From a virus: DNA of 20,559 nt. Positions within the stretch are counted from its first letter, which is position 1, and each line of letters opens with the position of its first letter. The stretch covers positions 1 to 20,559 of IMG/VR virus record IMGVR_UViG_3300009151_008314. One strand, 5' to 3'. Positions 7,327 to 13,855 of this stretch are shown here, one piece after another. The position numbers and the translations under genes are program-made. The notes beneath the pieces were generated by a model, which ran no database searches, was not told where the DNA came from, and was given only the letters and a program-made list of their open reading frames with translations.

Positions 7327-8386
7327 GGGAAGTAAGGCATACTTTATACAATTCTAAGCACTTATCAAGTACTTCTTTTTTTGTAGATCTCGTATCCACT
7401 AGTTCTATAAACTCTTGAAATGCAGTTTCTATATCAATTGATAATTTCTTAACTTCTTTAGTATCAATTTGAGCACTATCGAGTATATTAAACTCAGTTC
7501 TAAATTGAAGTGGATTGTACTGAGTTAGCTTTGTAATCAACATATCCAAAGTTAGAGTGTCAACTTTTGTATCAACGTATAAGCTAACTATATTGTTGGT
7601 TACAATAGACGGAAGGTCATTGTACTTTTTAGATAACAACTCAGATATTTTAATCCTATGATGCTTGGGAGTAATAGAATTTTTGATAAACAAAGCTGGC
7701 ATATTATTTTCATTAAAATCTATAATAGATACTCCTTTTTGCTGTCCTCTATCTCCGAAATCCATTTCGTATGGTGAACCAAGATATAAAACATATCCAT
7801 TGTCGTAATTCCTCTGTTCTCTAAAATGAAAATGTCCAGTAATAACTGACCTAGCTTTATCGAGTAAATCTGTAGATGAATCTCCATGATCGCAAATTTT
7901 AGTTGCGTTCATTTTAAAGTTAATAATTTCAAAATGTCCAATAAGCATATCTACGGGATCTAATTCTGATACATCGGTCTTCCATGGACAAAATGTTATT
8001 TTTTTATCCGATACTTCAATAGTTGTAGGTACTGTATACACATGAACCTTGTCGTTCTTTAAAATCTCTACGGAATTGACTTCAACCGTTGAAGATAAGA
8101 AAGCATCGTGATTACCGGGAATTAAATGTACATCAAATTCAGATAGAGTATCAAAAAATTGTTTTGCTACATGAAGTGTGTTAACTCCTATTTCGTGTCT
8201 ATCGTGAAATACGTCTCCAGCAAAGAAGATTGTATCTAATCCTTGCTCGTACATTACCTGTTTAATCCAGGCAGCTAAATCCAAAGAAATTTTATGCCAC
8301 GTCTGGGAGTTTTGATGAACTCCTAGATGTAAGTCCGAAAAGAAAAGAACTTTATTTTGTTTGGGATTAATCTTCAAAATGGCCAT
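7319..8386 (-). CDS. 47: Recombination endonuclease small subunit, gp47/SbcD-like
   Basis: About 355 residues from the ATG at 8386. The frame is open 78 nt further upstream, but that part lies inside gp55 and the protein begins naturally at MAILKINPKQNKVLFFSDLHLG. The metallophosphoesterase motifs appear in order: SDLHLG (about 17-22), GDVFHDR (about 56-62), PGNHD (about 90-94), IGHFEI and TGHFHFRE. These bind the two Mn/Mg ions of the nuclease. With gp46 it forms the Mre11/Rad50-type complex that processes DNA ends for recombination-dependent replication. It overlaps gp55 by 20 nt upstream and the GT2 gene by 8 nt downstream. In T4, gene 47 is close to 46; here nine sugar-modifying genes separate them. 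Confidence 0.92.
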   Translation of the reverse strand: MAILKINPKQNKVLFFSDLHLGVHQNSQTWHKISLDLAAWIKQVMYEQGLDTIFFAGDVFHDRHEIGVNTLHVAKQFFDTLSEFDVHLIPGNHDAFLSSTVEVNSVEILKNDKVHVYTVPTTIEVSDKKITFCPWKTDVSELDPVDMLIGHFEIINFKMNATKICDHGDSSTDLLDKARSVITGHFHFREQRNYDNGYVLYLGSPYEMDFGDRGQQKGVSIIDFNENNMPALFIKNSITPKHHRIKISELLSKKYNDLPSIVTNNIVSLYVDTKVDTLTLDMLITKLTQYNPLQFRTEFNILDSAQIDTKEVKKLSIDIETAFQEFIELVDTRSTKKEVLDKCLELYKVCLTSHE

Positions 8387-8870
8387 TTGCTGTATAGTCT
8401 TCAGAAGACTCAAATCTAGTATTTTTTCTCGAAGGAATTTCTCCACTACAGATATGAGACTCATACATCTCGTCTTGATATCTCTTCAAAGTTTCAAAAT
8501 CTTTCTTGGATTTCTTAATACAATTTTGAAAAGCGTGGTATGCTACTTTAGTAAAGTAAGAAAACGGATTATAACCCTCAGAACACTTGAAGCGCTTACG
8601 ACGTAAAGCTGTCATCATCTTAACGATTGCATCTCCTTGCATTTCTGTCTTAAAACTATAACTATAAAAATTACGCGCTAGCCCTAACCTGACAGCAATC
8701 ATTTGTATCATGCCTGCGAGCTCTTCTGATAAGTGATCAGTTTCGTAATATTCCACATTAAGAGCTTCCATCGCAATTGGATCTATGTATACATCTTTTA
8801 ACTCCTCTTTAGTTCGTCTTACTCTTTTTACGGGAGCTGCTGCTAATTTAGGTGCTTTTGTAGTTGTCAT
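8367..8870 (-). CDS. 55: Late-transcription sigma factor, gp55-like
   Basis: A protein of about 167 residues resembling T4 gp55, the minimal sigma factor that recognises the extended -10 of late promoters and works with the sliding clamp. The best-conserved part is MMTALRRKRFKCSEGYNPFSYFTKVAYHAF...KKSKK (about residues 85-122), the region 2-like helix block with the typical YNPFSYFTK. The basic N-terminus (PVKRVRRTKEELK) is common in phage versions. I choose the ATG at 8870 because a strong sigma70-like promoter lies at 8884-8911; an in-frame TTG at 8897 would be inside that promoter. The gene overlaps gp47 by 20 nt. This factor presumably reads the TTAAATA elements seen elsewhere in the window. 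Confidence 0.88.
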   Translation of the reverse strand: MTTTKAPKLAAAPVKRVRRTKEELKDVYIDPIAMEALNVEYYETDHLSEELAGMIQMIAVRLGLARNFYSYSFKTEMQGDAIVKMMTALRRKRFKCSEGYNPFSYFTKVAYHAFQNCIKKSKKDFETLKRYQDEMYESHICSGEIPSRKNTRFESSEDYTANGHFED

Positions 8871-8883
8871 AGTCAATTCGTTT

Positions 8884-8911
8884 ATTATAACATACAATTA
8901 TTAACTTTCAA
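8884..8911 (-). promoter_or_regulatory. Sigma70-like promoter for gp55
   Basis: On the minus strand TTGAAA (8906-8911) and a perfect TATAAT (8884-8889) are spaced by 16 nt. Transcription would start about 7 nt before the ATG at 8870. It overlaps the end of the uvsW gene. It is the best match to a host vegetative promoter in the window, and it would let the late sigma factor be made by host polymerase early in infection. Confidence 0.6.
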
Positions 8912-10343
8912 CTAATTTAGTTGTTATTAAAGGAATCTTTTCGGATTCGTATAAACGTTTTCTTTCTTCAAAATGCTTAAAACCGTATGTAAGACTAACG
9001 TCTGCTATATCAAAAATAGTAGCCATTTCTTTTGTATGATGCAAACGCAAACTTCTTCCTATGGACTGAATAATCTTAATTCTAGCTTTTCCTATGGCTG
9101 CAAATATAATGTTATGAAGGTTCTTAATTGAAATACCCGTCGAAAATATCTTTGATATAGCGATACAAACAACGTTATAATCGGTTTCCATAATTTGTTT
9201 AATCTTTTCTCTTTCTTCTACTTCTAAAGAACCTCTTACAAAGTATACTTGCTTAGTTGTATGTAACTTTAAATATTCTAGCAAGTGCTCCCCATGTGCA
9301 ATCCTGTCAACAAGTATAAGAGTGTTAGTCTCTAATCTGTTGTTAAGTTTTGATATGATGGAATTTCTATACTCGTTTGTTTGCAACCAGGTAGTTTCGT
9401 CCTCGTACTCAGCCGTTGGATTTGACATCGAAGCTCTTTCAAACTCTGGAACGTTTTTATATTCTATTTCTAAGGATACTACTCGTACATTTGATATGTA
9501 ATGTTCTTTTCTTAGATCAATGGACTTTAACTGGTATATTATACTTCCAAATATTCTATTAATTGTCCATATATCAAATTTTCCTTCAGGTAAAGAACCT
9601 GTTAATCCAAATATATGTTTACATTTAAGGCTCTTTACGAGTTTTGATATGTTGGCGGCGGTCGCAAGAGAATGAACTTCATCGACAATAACGCATTGAA
9701 ATTTATTAAGGACACTTATGTCTTGTTTTTCGGAAAGAAGGATTTGATTATTAGCAATGACAATTTTAGTTCCCTTAAACTCGTGATTCCCTGTCCATTT
9801 GGAAATTAAACTTTCTTCTAAACCATATTCAATAAGATCTTTGTATGTTTGAGTAACGAGTTGAATATTAGGTACAAGAATAAGGATATTATAATCTTTC
9901 TCAATAAGAGTCGTATTAGCTATAAGACTTACAACTAATGTTTTTCCAGCAGAAGTAGGAAGAACAATAACTCCTCGTCCTTTTTGAAGCGCCAATGTAG
10001 CAGATTCTAGCTGATAGTCTCTTGGAACTAGACCTTCTAAAGGAATAGGACTGTTAGAAATCTTCTCTAACTTAGAATTATCTAAAAACGATTGAGAAGC
10101 TCTAAGCTGAACAGAGGGGAACTTTAATTGTATTTGAGTGTACAGCTCCTCATAAAAAGGAATATCAAAATATCCTTTGTTTGTAATAGCGTATTTTCTT
10201 ACAGGAATATTTCGATTCATTCTACGTCGAATAAAAGCTTGGGCTTTATCCTCAACAGAAAATAACTCTCTAATCTCGTTGAGATTTTCCGAAACTATCT
10301 TCGGCTTTCGGGCAACCGTATCAAAATCAAACAATACTTCCAT
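8901..10343 (-). CDS. uvsW: UvsW-like superfamily 2 DNA helicase
   Basis: A 480-residue SF2 helicase close in length to T4 UvsW (about 500). Motif I is PTSAGKT (129-135), preceded by a Q-motif-like PRDYQLESATLAL (107-119). Motif II is DEVH (221-224), motif III LTGS (247-250), motif V STGISIKNLHNIIF (401-414) and motif VI QSIGRSLR (426-433). The N-terminal 100 residues (FIRRRMNRN, YFDIPFYEELY) resemble the small UvsW DNA-binding domain. UvsW unwinds R-loops and branched recombination intermediates and shuts down origin-dependent replication. It starts at ATG 10343, sharing one base with the uvsY stop (TAATG), and is followed by gp55. The position next to uvsY matches T4 synteny. Confidence 0.92.
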   Translation of the reverse strand: MEVLFDFDTVARKPKIVSENLNEIRELFSVEDKAQAFIRRRMNRNIPVRKYAITNKGYFDIPFYEELYTQIQLKFPSVQLRASQSFLDNSKLEKISNSPIPLEGLVPRDYQLESATLALQKGRGVIVLPTSAGKTLVVSLIANTTLIEKDYNILILVPNIQLVTQTYKDLIEYGLEESLISKWTGNHEFKGTKIVIANNQILLSEKQDISVLNKFQCVIVDEVHSLATAANISKLVKSLKCKHIFGLTGSLPEGKFDIWTINRIFGSIIYQLKSIDLRKEHYISNVRVVSLEIEYKNVPEFERASMSNPTAEYEDETTWLQTNEYRNSIISKLNNRLETNTLILVDRIAHGEHLLEYLKLHTTKQVYFVRGSLEVEEREKIKQIMETDYNVVCIAISKIFSTGISIKNLHNIIFAAIGKARIKIIQSIGRSLRLHHTKEMATIFDIADVSLTYGFKHFEERKRLYESEKIPLITTKLVES

Positions 10344-10756
10344 TAGGTAGTTTCTAAAGTAATAATTTTAGTGAGGTTATTCATTCCAAACTGTGTATCA
10401 CGGAAATTTGCTTCAACTTTAGAAAGGTATTCCACAAGGAGTTCGTTATTTTCTATCTCTTCATTAATTTTTTGAATTACTTCATGAGAAGAAACGGAGT
10501 CTGCGACTGTCTTTGCGGACAAGCCAACCGGGGATTCGTGTTGAATACGCGCCCGTAGCTTTTTCGCTGCGTCTTCTTTAAGCTTCTTGAACTTGTTAAT
10601 TTCTTGCTTGTGATACATTAGACGGCCAACCCAATAATGGCGTACAGAGGGTAAAGCCATCTGTGCGTCTTTCATATTGAGCTCATCAATTTTTAAAAAT
10701 TCTTCAATCTTTGCATGATATTCTTTAAAAAGATCAGCAGCAGTCTTATCACTCAT
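10343..10756 (-). CDS. uvsY: UvsY-like recombination mediator
   Basis: A protein of 137 residues from the ATG at 10756, the same length as T4 UvsY; an in-frame GTG 36 nt upstream is within the leader. It is rich in charged helices: HYWVGRLMYHKQEINKFKKLKEDAAKKLRARI (about 41-72) matches the basic 'W..k......k...k.ARL' segment of UvsY, and VIQKINEEIENNELLVEYLSKVEANFRDTQFGMNNLTKII the C-terminal helices. UvsY loads UvsX recombinase on gp32-covered single-stranded DNA. The gene is immediately followed by uvsW. A TATAAT promoter lies upstream at 10798-10825. Sequence similarity to T4 is low by eye, so the call rests on length, helix pattern and neighbourhood. Confidence 0.72.
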   Translation of the reverse strand: MSDKTAADLFKEYHAKIEEFLKIDELNMKDAQMALPSVRHYWVGRLMYHKQEINKFKKLKEDAAKKLRARIQHESPVGLSAKTVADSVSSHEVIQKINEEIENNELLVEYLSKVEANFRDTQFGMNNLTKIITLETT

Positions 10757-10797
10757 AATATCGAATATACAGTAGTTAACAAAAAAATCCACGGAAT

Positions 10798-10825
10798 ATT
10801 ATATAAGATATAAGGGCTCTTTAAA
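10798..10825 (-). promoter_or_regulatory. Sigma70-like promoter for uvsY
   Basis: On the minus strand TTTAAA (10820-10825) and a perfect TATAAT (10798-10803) are separated by 16 nt. The start site would fall near 10791, giving about a 35-nt leader before the uvsY ATG. AGATCTTTA overlapping the -35 loosely recalls a T4 MotA box, but the match is too weak to claim. Confidence 0.5.
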
Positions 10826-10869
10826 GATCTTAGAGATTAATTGTAATCCGTCGATGTAGATCTTGGGAG

Positions 10870-10898
10870 GGAGGTTCCCCCCCACAGGGAAAACCTCC
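10870..10898 (-). other. GC-rich hairpin in the uvsY upstream region
   Basis: In minus-strand RNA the arms GGAGGUUUUCCC and GGGGGGGAACCUCC-side bases pair as a continuous 12-bp stem with two G-U pairs and a UGUGG loop. On the plus strand the same two pairs become A-C mismatches, so the fold favours a minus-strand transcript. No T-run follows, so it is not a standard terminator. It contains a run of seven C/G. Confidence 0.5.
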
Positions 10899-11007
10899 AA
10901 CTTGATTAATTGACTCCGTATGAAATGAGTCTCGGTCGGGTTAACAAACTTCTGGTATCTTCTACCAAGCTCCCTCGGTTGTCCTGTAAGAGCATTTTGT
11001 TTGAGCG

Positions 11008-11137
11008 GTCCTAGCAACTAGGCTAGACAACGGTCACGCTTAAAGCGTTCATCGAGAATGTGTTTTTAATTTATTAATCACTGACCCTTGTTTGTCTATC
11101 TCGCGACCGAGACCCGCTATAAAGCATTGGCTAGGAC
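11008..11137. ncRNA. Candidate branched structured RNA (three-way junction)
   Basis: A closing stem of 8 bp (11008-11015 with 11130-11137) encloses a long arm and a short hairpin. In the long arm, 11027-11036 pairs with 11082-11091 at nine of ten positions, extended outward by G-U and A-U pairs on the plus strand. The hairpin is 11099-11103/11108-11112 with loop CGAC. A nested CGCT/AGCG hairpin sits in the arm's terminal loop. The fold is hand-drawn and no RNA family was recognised. The strand is not decided; G-U pairs in the long arm favour the plus strand. Confidence 0.35.
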
Positions 11138-11190
11138 TAACAGTGATAAAACTATTAAACATCTATTACTAGAATTGTCAACAAATTTTG

Positions 11191-11197
11191 TTAAATA
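11191..11197 (+). promoter_or_regulatory. Late-type promoter element TTAAATA
   Basis: TTAAATA lies exactly 5 nt before the ATG at 11203 and no -35 is visible. The same element at the same distance precedes three other genes. It resembles the T4 late promoter TATAAATA, and at T4 spacing the transcript would begin at or next to the ATG. Confidence 0.5.
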
Positions 11198-11202
11198 ACA
11201 CT

Positions 11203-11367
11203 ATGAAAATCGATAAAGATTTGAAGGCTCTCTTTGAAGCTTACGAAAAAGTTCAGGAGATGGCTGTAAGGAGTACAGGAAAAACTTCAGCTATTTTAAA
11301 TAAAGCTCCTAATAAATATGGAGTTGGTCTCGATTGGAACGATTTACCGCCCGAAGCTTTCCGGTGA
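11203..11367 (+). CDS. N-terminal segment of a probable virion protein, ending at a putative frameshift
   Basis: A 54-codon frame translated by hand: it begins MKIDKDLKALFEAYEKVQEM and ends NDLPPEAFR at a TGA (11365-11367). It is too short to stand alone and reads like the front of the protein encoded in the next frame (11318-12121), which overlaps it by 50 nt and has an unnatural-looking start. A +1 shift at CGG-TGA would give a continuous protein of about 305 residues. The first 12 residues (LFE then A) resemble a capsid-targeting peptide cut by the phage prohead protease. The ATG is directly preceded by a late-type TTAAATA element. Whether the break is a programmed frameshift, a mutation or a sequence error cannot be decided from one sequence. 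Confidence 0.6.
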   Translation: MKIDKDLKALFEAYEKVQEMAVRSTGKTSAILNKAPNKYGVGLDWNDLPPEAFR

Positions 11368-12121
11368 AGTTACCTTAAAAGACGATCCCGAAAAAGAACG
11401 TAAACTTAACATTACTCCTAATAGAGATGCTGATTATAAACTATTTACAAATAAAGGAAGATTGGAAAAATATGGGGAACATCTTATAAAAAATACTTTT
11501 AAAAAGATTCCTTTTGATTTTAATATCATTTTTCAAGATTACGAAATTCATACAGAAGAAGAAGAAAAAAATCTTCCTGTAGATAATGAACAAGATTCAA
11601 TTACTATTTTTATGTCTAATGATGCTACTACATCCAAAGAACCAACAAAAAAAGAAACGGGAGGTTATCAACATACTGCTTTAACTCCATGGATGATAGG
11701 ACATCGTATTGCTCACAATATGACTTCCGAAACTGATTTATTTAGAAATAAAATTACAAGACAGTCAATGGGATCAATTCAAAAACAATTTGATAATGAT
11801 ACAAAAAATATTATTAATACATATTTATACAGTGTTAATAAAAATTGGAAGAACGAAAATATAAGCACAACTATTCGCAATCCAATATTTAGCAAAGTAT
11901 CCAATTTTAAGTCGGCTCGAGATGGTGTAGTAAATGGCCTTCCTGAATATATTCACGAATTGATAGCTTCCTATCTTTTTCAGGGAAAAATTGTCTTCAA
12001 CCCTCTTCCTTCTGTTGAAGTAGCTAATAAGGCAGCATCAGATTTTCAAAATTGTGTTGTATCTATGCTCGAAAAGCTAAAAGGTTGCTACGGTGTTTAT
12101 ACTCCACATTTACATGGCTAA
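11318..12121 (+). CDS. Probable virion-associated protein of unknown function, main part (frameshifted)
   Basis: A 267-codon frame. Its first 15 residues (MELVSIGTIYRPKLS) are probably an out-of-frame reading of the upstream segment; natural-looking sequence begins around SGEVTLKDDPEKERK. The centre has TPWMIGHRIAHNM (about 124-136), where HRIAH recalls a degenerate HExxH, and later YIHELIASYLFQGKIVFNPLP (about 211-231). I believe similar 'TPWxxxHRxxH' proteins occur in T4-like marine phages, but this is from memory and unchecked, and no catalytic function should be assumed without the Glu. It lies first in the plus-strand cluster and is followed 32 nt later by a small Lys-rich gene that also has a late-type promoter. 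Confidence 0.6.
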   Translation: MELVSIGTIYRPKLSGEVTLKDDPEKERKLNITPNRDADYKLFTNKGRLEKYGEHLIKNTFKKIPFDFNIIFQDYEIHTEEEEKNLPVDNEQDSITIFMSNDATTSKEPTKKETGGYQHTALTPWMIGHRIAHNMTSETDLFRNKITRQSMGSIQKQFDNDTKNIINTYLYSVNKNWKNENISTTIRNPIFSKVSNFKSARDGVVNGLPEYIHELIASYLFQGKIVFNPLPSVEVANKAASDFQNCVVSMLEKLKGCYGVYTPHLHG

Positions 12122-12141
12122 TCCACATCTTTGGCTTAGCA

Positions 12142-12148
12142 TTAAATA
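12142..12148 (+). promoter_or_regulatory. Late-type promoter element TTAAATA
   Basis: TTAAATA followed by 5 nt (ACATT) and then ATG, almost the same 15 bases as at 11191-11205 (ACACT there). There is no -35. It sits in the short gap after the upstream stop. Confidence 0.5.
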
Positions 12149-12153
12149 ACATT

Positions 12154-12426
12154 ATGGAATTTCGTACAATAGTTGAACAGGTTCTTTTCGAAGACTCTGT
12201 AGAAGGTGGAGCCGGTTCCGTATTTGGAGCAGGTGTAGCAAGCACAGCCACTCCGTTTAGTGGCGACAATTACGCAAAGGGGGACGCTCGCAATCTCTTT
12301 GGAGGACCTCCTCCAACCGTTTTAACAAGAAATGGTGCTATTAATAGCAAAACAAAAAAGAAGAAAGTTTCATACAAAAAAGCTGCTAAGAAGAAGAAGC
12401 ATAAGAAAAAATCCAAGAAGAGGTAA
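12154..12426 (+). CDS. Small Lys-rich probable internal head protein
   Basis: A 90-residue protein starting at ATG 12154; the frame is open further upstream, but that part lies over the previous gene and ATG 12154 sits right behind a late-type promoter. It has three parts. The first is an N-terminal amphipathic peptide MEFRTIVEQVLFED with a likely prohead-protease site after LFE (residue 13). The second is a Gly/Ala/Ser/Pro-rich middle (GGAGSVFGAGV, FGGPPP). The third is a tail from residue 66 that is mostly lysine (KTKKKKVSYKKAAKKKKHKKKSKKR). Such a basic tail suggests binding to packaged DNA. The role as an internal or core head protein is inferred from this design; no named family was recognised. 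Confidence 0.65.
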   Translation: MEFRTIVEQVLFEDSVEGGAGSVFGAGVASTATPFSGDNYAKGDARNLFGGPPPTVLTRNGAINSKTKKKKVSYKKAAKKKKHKKKSKKR

Positions 12427-12429
12427 TTT

Positions 12430-12876
12430 ATGGATTTAGGCCACTGGCAACTTTTGGAAGGTCTTGATTATAAAGAGGATGCATTTGGTTTTGTGTATCG
12501 AATTGATCGAGTAAATCCTGGTCCGAAAGATAAAAAACACTATTGGGGATGTAAGCAAATGGTTCAAAAGAAAAAGCTAGCTCCATTAAAAGGAAAGAAG
12601 AGATTCCGCAGATCAATAAAAGAAAGCGATTGGAAGACGTATACCGGCTCTTCAAACGAGCTTAACGCTGACATTGCTATATATGGTAAGAATCAATTTA
12701 AGTTTGTAATTTTGCAATTTTGTAGTTGCAAATGGCAATTAAAATACGAAGAGCTTAAAACTCAAATGCATAATAATGTTTTGTTGAGAGACGATACCTA
12801 CAACGGAATTATAAACGTGAGATTAAACAAAGTTCCCAAAGACCTTAAAACAATATATGAATTCAACATCTGTTAA
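12430..12876 (+). CDS. SegE-like GIY-YIG-type putative endonuclease
   Basis: A 148-residue protein resembling the SegE-like domain found in many T4-like phages. GFVYRI (20-25) and HYWGCKQ (37-43) stand where GIY and YIG would be, both degenerate. SDWKTYTGSSNELNADIAIYGKNQFKFVIL (66-95) is the most typical part, and the later EELKTQMHNNVLLRDDTYNGIINVRL (107-132) contains the Glu and Asn expected on the active face. SegE-type enzymes are free-standing homing endonucleases. It starts 4 nt after the Lys-rich gene with a plausible GAGG ribosome site 6 nt upstream, one of the few in this window. It overlaps the next GIY-YIG gene by 20 nt. Activity is uncertain because the motifs are altered. Confidence 0.72.
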   Translation: MDLGHWQLLEGLDYKEDAFGFVYRIDRVNPGPKDKKHYWGCKQMVQKKKLAPLKGKKRFRRSIKESDWKTYTGSSNELNADIAIYGKNQFKFVILQFCSCKWQLKYEELKTQMHNNVLLRDDTYNGIINVRLNKVPKDLKTIYEFNIC

Positions 12877-13855
12877 TTTTGTATCAGGAATATACAAAAT
12901 AACTTCTCCTTCTAAAAGAGAGTATATCGGCCAAGCAAAACATATACGAAAACGGTGGGAACAATACAAGTACTACGAAAGGGATTACGAATGTGTTAGA
13001 ATTAAAAACAAAACAAGCTTAATATATAAATCTTTTATTAAATATGGTTTGGAATCACACAAGTTTGAGGTAATAGAGTATTGCGACGTTGACAAATTAA
13101 ACGATAGAGAGATATATTATATAGAAAAATATAAAACCTTTTTTAAAAAATACCCAAGTAAAAGGGGTCTAAATTTACACGAAGGTGGCAATGTTCCCCC
13201 TTGCAGTTTAGGCAGAATTGTATCTGTTGAAACTAAAACCAAAATAAGCATAAAAAATAAATTAAATCATGCAGCGGGTAAATACAAATATCCCAATAAC
13301 AAACCAATAATTAAAAAAAATCTAAACGGAGAAGTGATATTAAAGTATAATACTTTACAGGATTTGGTAAAACACGAAGATTTTAGTCTAAGCAAGTTTT
13401 ATCGTAATTTTATAGAATTTAACAAATGTTTTATAGGAAATTTTGTTTTTTCGTTTGAAAATCCGACACACTTTAAGTACAAAATACAACAACCAAAAGT
13501 TCAGCGAATCAAAAAGGAAAAACAAAAAAAATCAGCAGAGGAATTGTTTAAAATATCACAAAAAAGAAAGGAATATGCAAAATCTTTAGGTCTTAGCAAT
13601 AAAGGAAGGATAATCATAAATAGAAAAAAACCCAAAAAAACGGAAAAAATGCTTTTTCATCTCAGTCGAGTCCACCAATTAAACAAAAAACCAATAGACC
13701 AACTCGATATGAATGGAAATCTTATTGCAACTTTTCCTTCAATTAAAGATGCAGCAGCAGCTGTTAATGGGGATAGACAACCAATATATTCCGCTTGTAC
13801 CAACAAAATAAAACGTTGTTACGGATTTATGTGGAGGTATAATTGTATCAAATGA
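12857..13855 (+). CDS. GIY-YIG homing endonuclease with NUMOD DNA-binding repeats
   Basis: A 332-residue endonuclease. GIY is at 11-13 and YIG at 23-25, with the catalytic Arg candidate in HIRKRWEQY (R33) and the Glu in DREIYYIEKYKT (about residue 80). It is followed by LGRIVSVETKTKISIKNK (about 118-135), a NUMOD3-like DNA-binding helix, an intermediate NUMOD1-like unit (KKNLNGEVILKYNTLQDL), a very Lys-rich linker, and a C-terminal NUMOD1/IENR1 unit (DQLDMNGNLIATFPSIKDAAAAVNG...CYGFMWRY, about 281-329). This architecture is that of I-TevI-like and free-standing phage homing enzymes, which spread by cutting alleles that lack them. It is intact, more AT-rich than its neighbours, and overlaps genes on both sides (20 and 4 nt). 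Confidence 0.87.
   Translation: MNSTSVNFVSGIYKITSPSKREYIGQAKHIRKRWEQYKYYERDYECVRIKNKTSLIYKSFIKYGLESHKFEVIEYCDVDKLNDREIYYIEKYKTFFKKYPSKRGLNLHEGGNVPPCSLGRIVSVETKTKISIKNKLNHAAGKYKYPNNKPIIKKNLNGEVILKYNTLQDLVKHEDFSLSKFYRNFIEFNKCFIGNFVFSFENPTHFKYKIQQPKVQRIKKEKQKKSAEELFKISQKRKEYAKSLGLSNKGRIIINRKKPKKTEKMLFHLSRVHQLNKKPIDQLDMNGNLIATFPSIKDAAAAVNGDRQPIYSACTNKIKRCYGFMWRYNCIK

Larger units (their letters stand above)
10804..11190. other. Structured non-coding divergent region next to uvsY (candidate RNA and/or replication origin)
   Basis: This stretch has no convincing gene and is visibly GC-richer than its surroundings. It separates the minus-strand replication genes from the plus-strand late genes. I find these perfect inverted repeats: GTCCTAGC/GCTAGGAC (11008-11015 with 11130-11137); TAGACAA/TTGTCTA (11024-11030 with 11092-11098); TCTCGGTCG/CGACCGAGA (10930-10938 with 11104-11112); ATCACTG/CAGTGAT (11077-11083 with 11141-11147); and small hairpins ACGCT/AGCGT (11036-11048), TCTCG/CGAGA (11099-11112), TGGTA/TACCA (10953-10967) and GACTC/GAGTC (10912-10931). 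Some of them exclude each other, which could mean alternative folds. In T4 an origin (oriF) lies at the uvsY promoter, so the place fits an origin. No tRNA, tmRNA or known riboswitch signature was recognised. Confidence 0.5.

Noticed and set aside
8387-8464. Longer N-terminus for gp47
   Set aside because: The extra 26 codons lie inside gp55 and precede the natural start MAILKINP of the nuclease.
8871-8897. TTG start for gp55
   Set aside because: It lies inside the TTGAAA/TATAAT promoter, upstream of the expected transcription start.
10870-10898. Rho-independent terminator
   Set aside because: The hairpin is strong but no T-run follows on either strand.
10799-11017. 72-codon minus-strand open frame upstream of uvsY
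   Set aside because: It has only a TTG start directly after a stop, no ribosome site and no internal ATG. Its end runs into the uvsY -10 and it covers the inverted repeats. I recognise no protein family in it; the structured region explains it better, although a homology search could rescue it.
11001-11040. Group II intron domain V or tRNA-like element
   Set aside because: GAGCGGT...AACGGTC looks a little like domain V, but the GAAA loop and catalytic triad pairing are missing. No T-loop (GTTCRA) is present on either strand.
11680-11730. HRIAH in the frameshifted protein as a zinc protease site
   Set aside because: The catalytic Glu of HExxH is Arg here, so peptidase activity is not supported.
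12052-12153. Longer N-terminus of the Lys-rich protein
   Set aside because: This part overlaps the end of the previous gene and a late-type promoter; ATG 12154 gives the conserved-looking tag.
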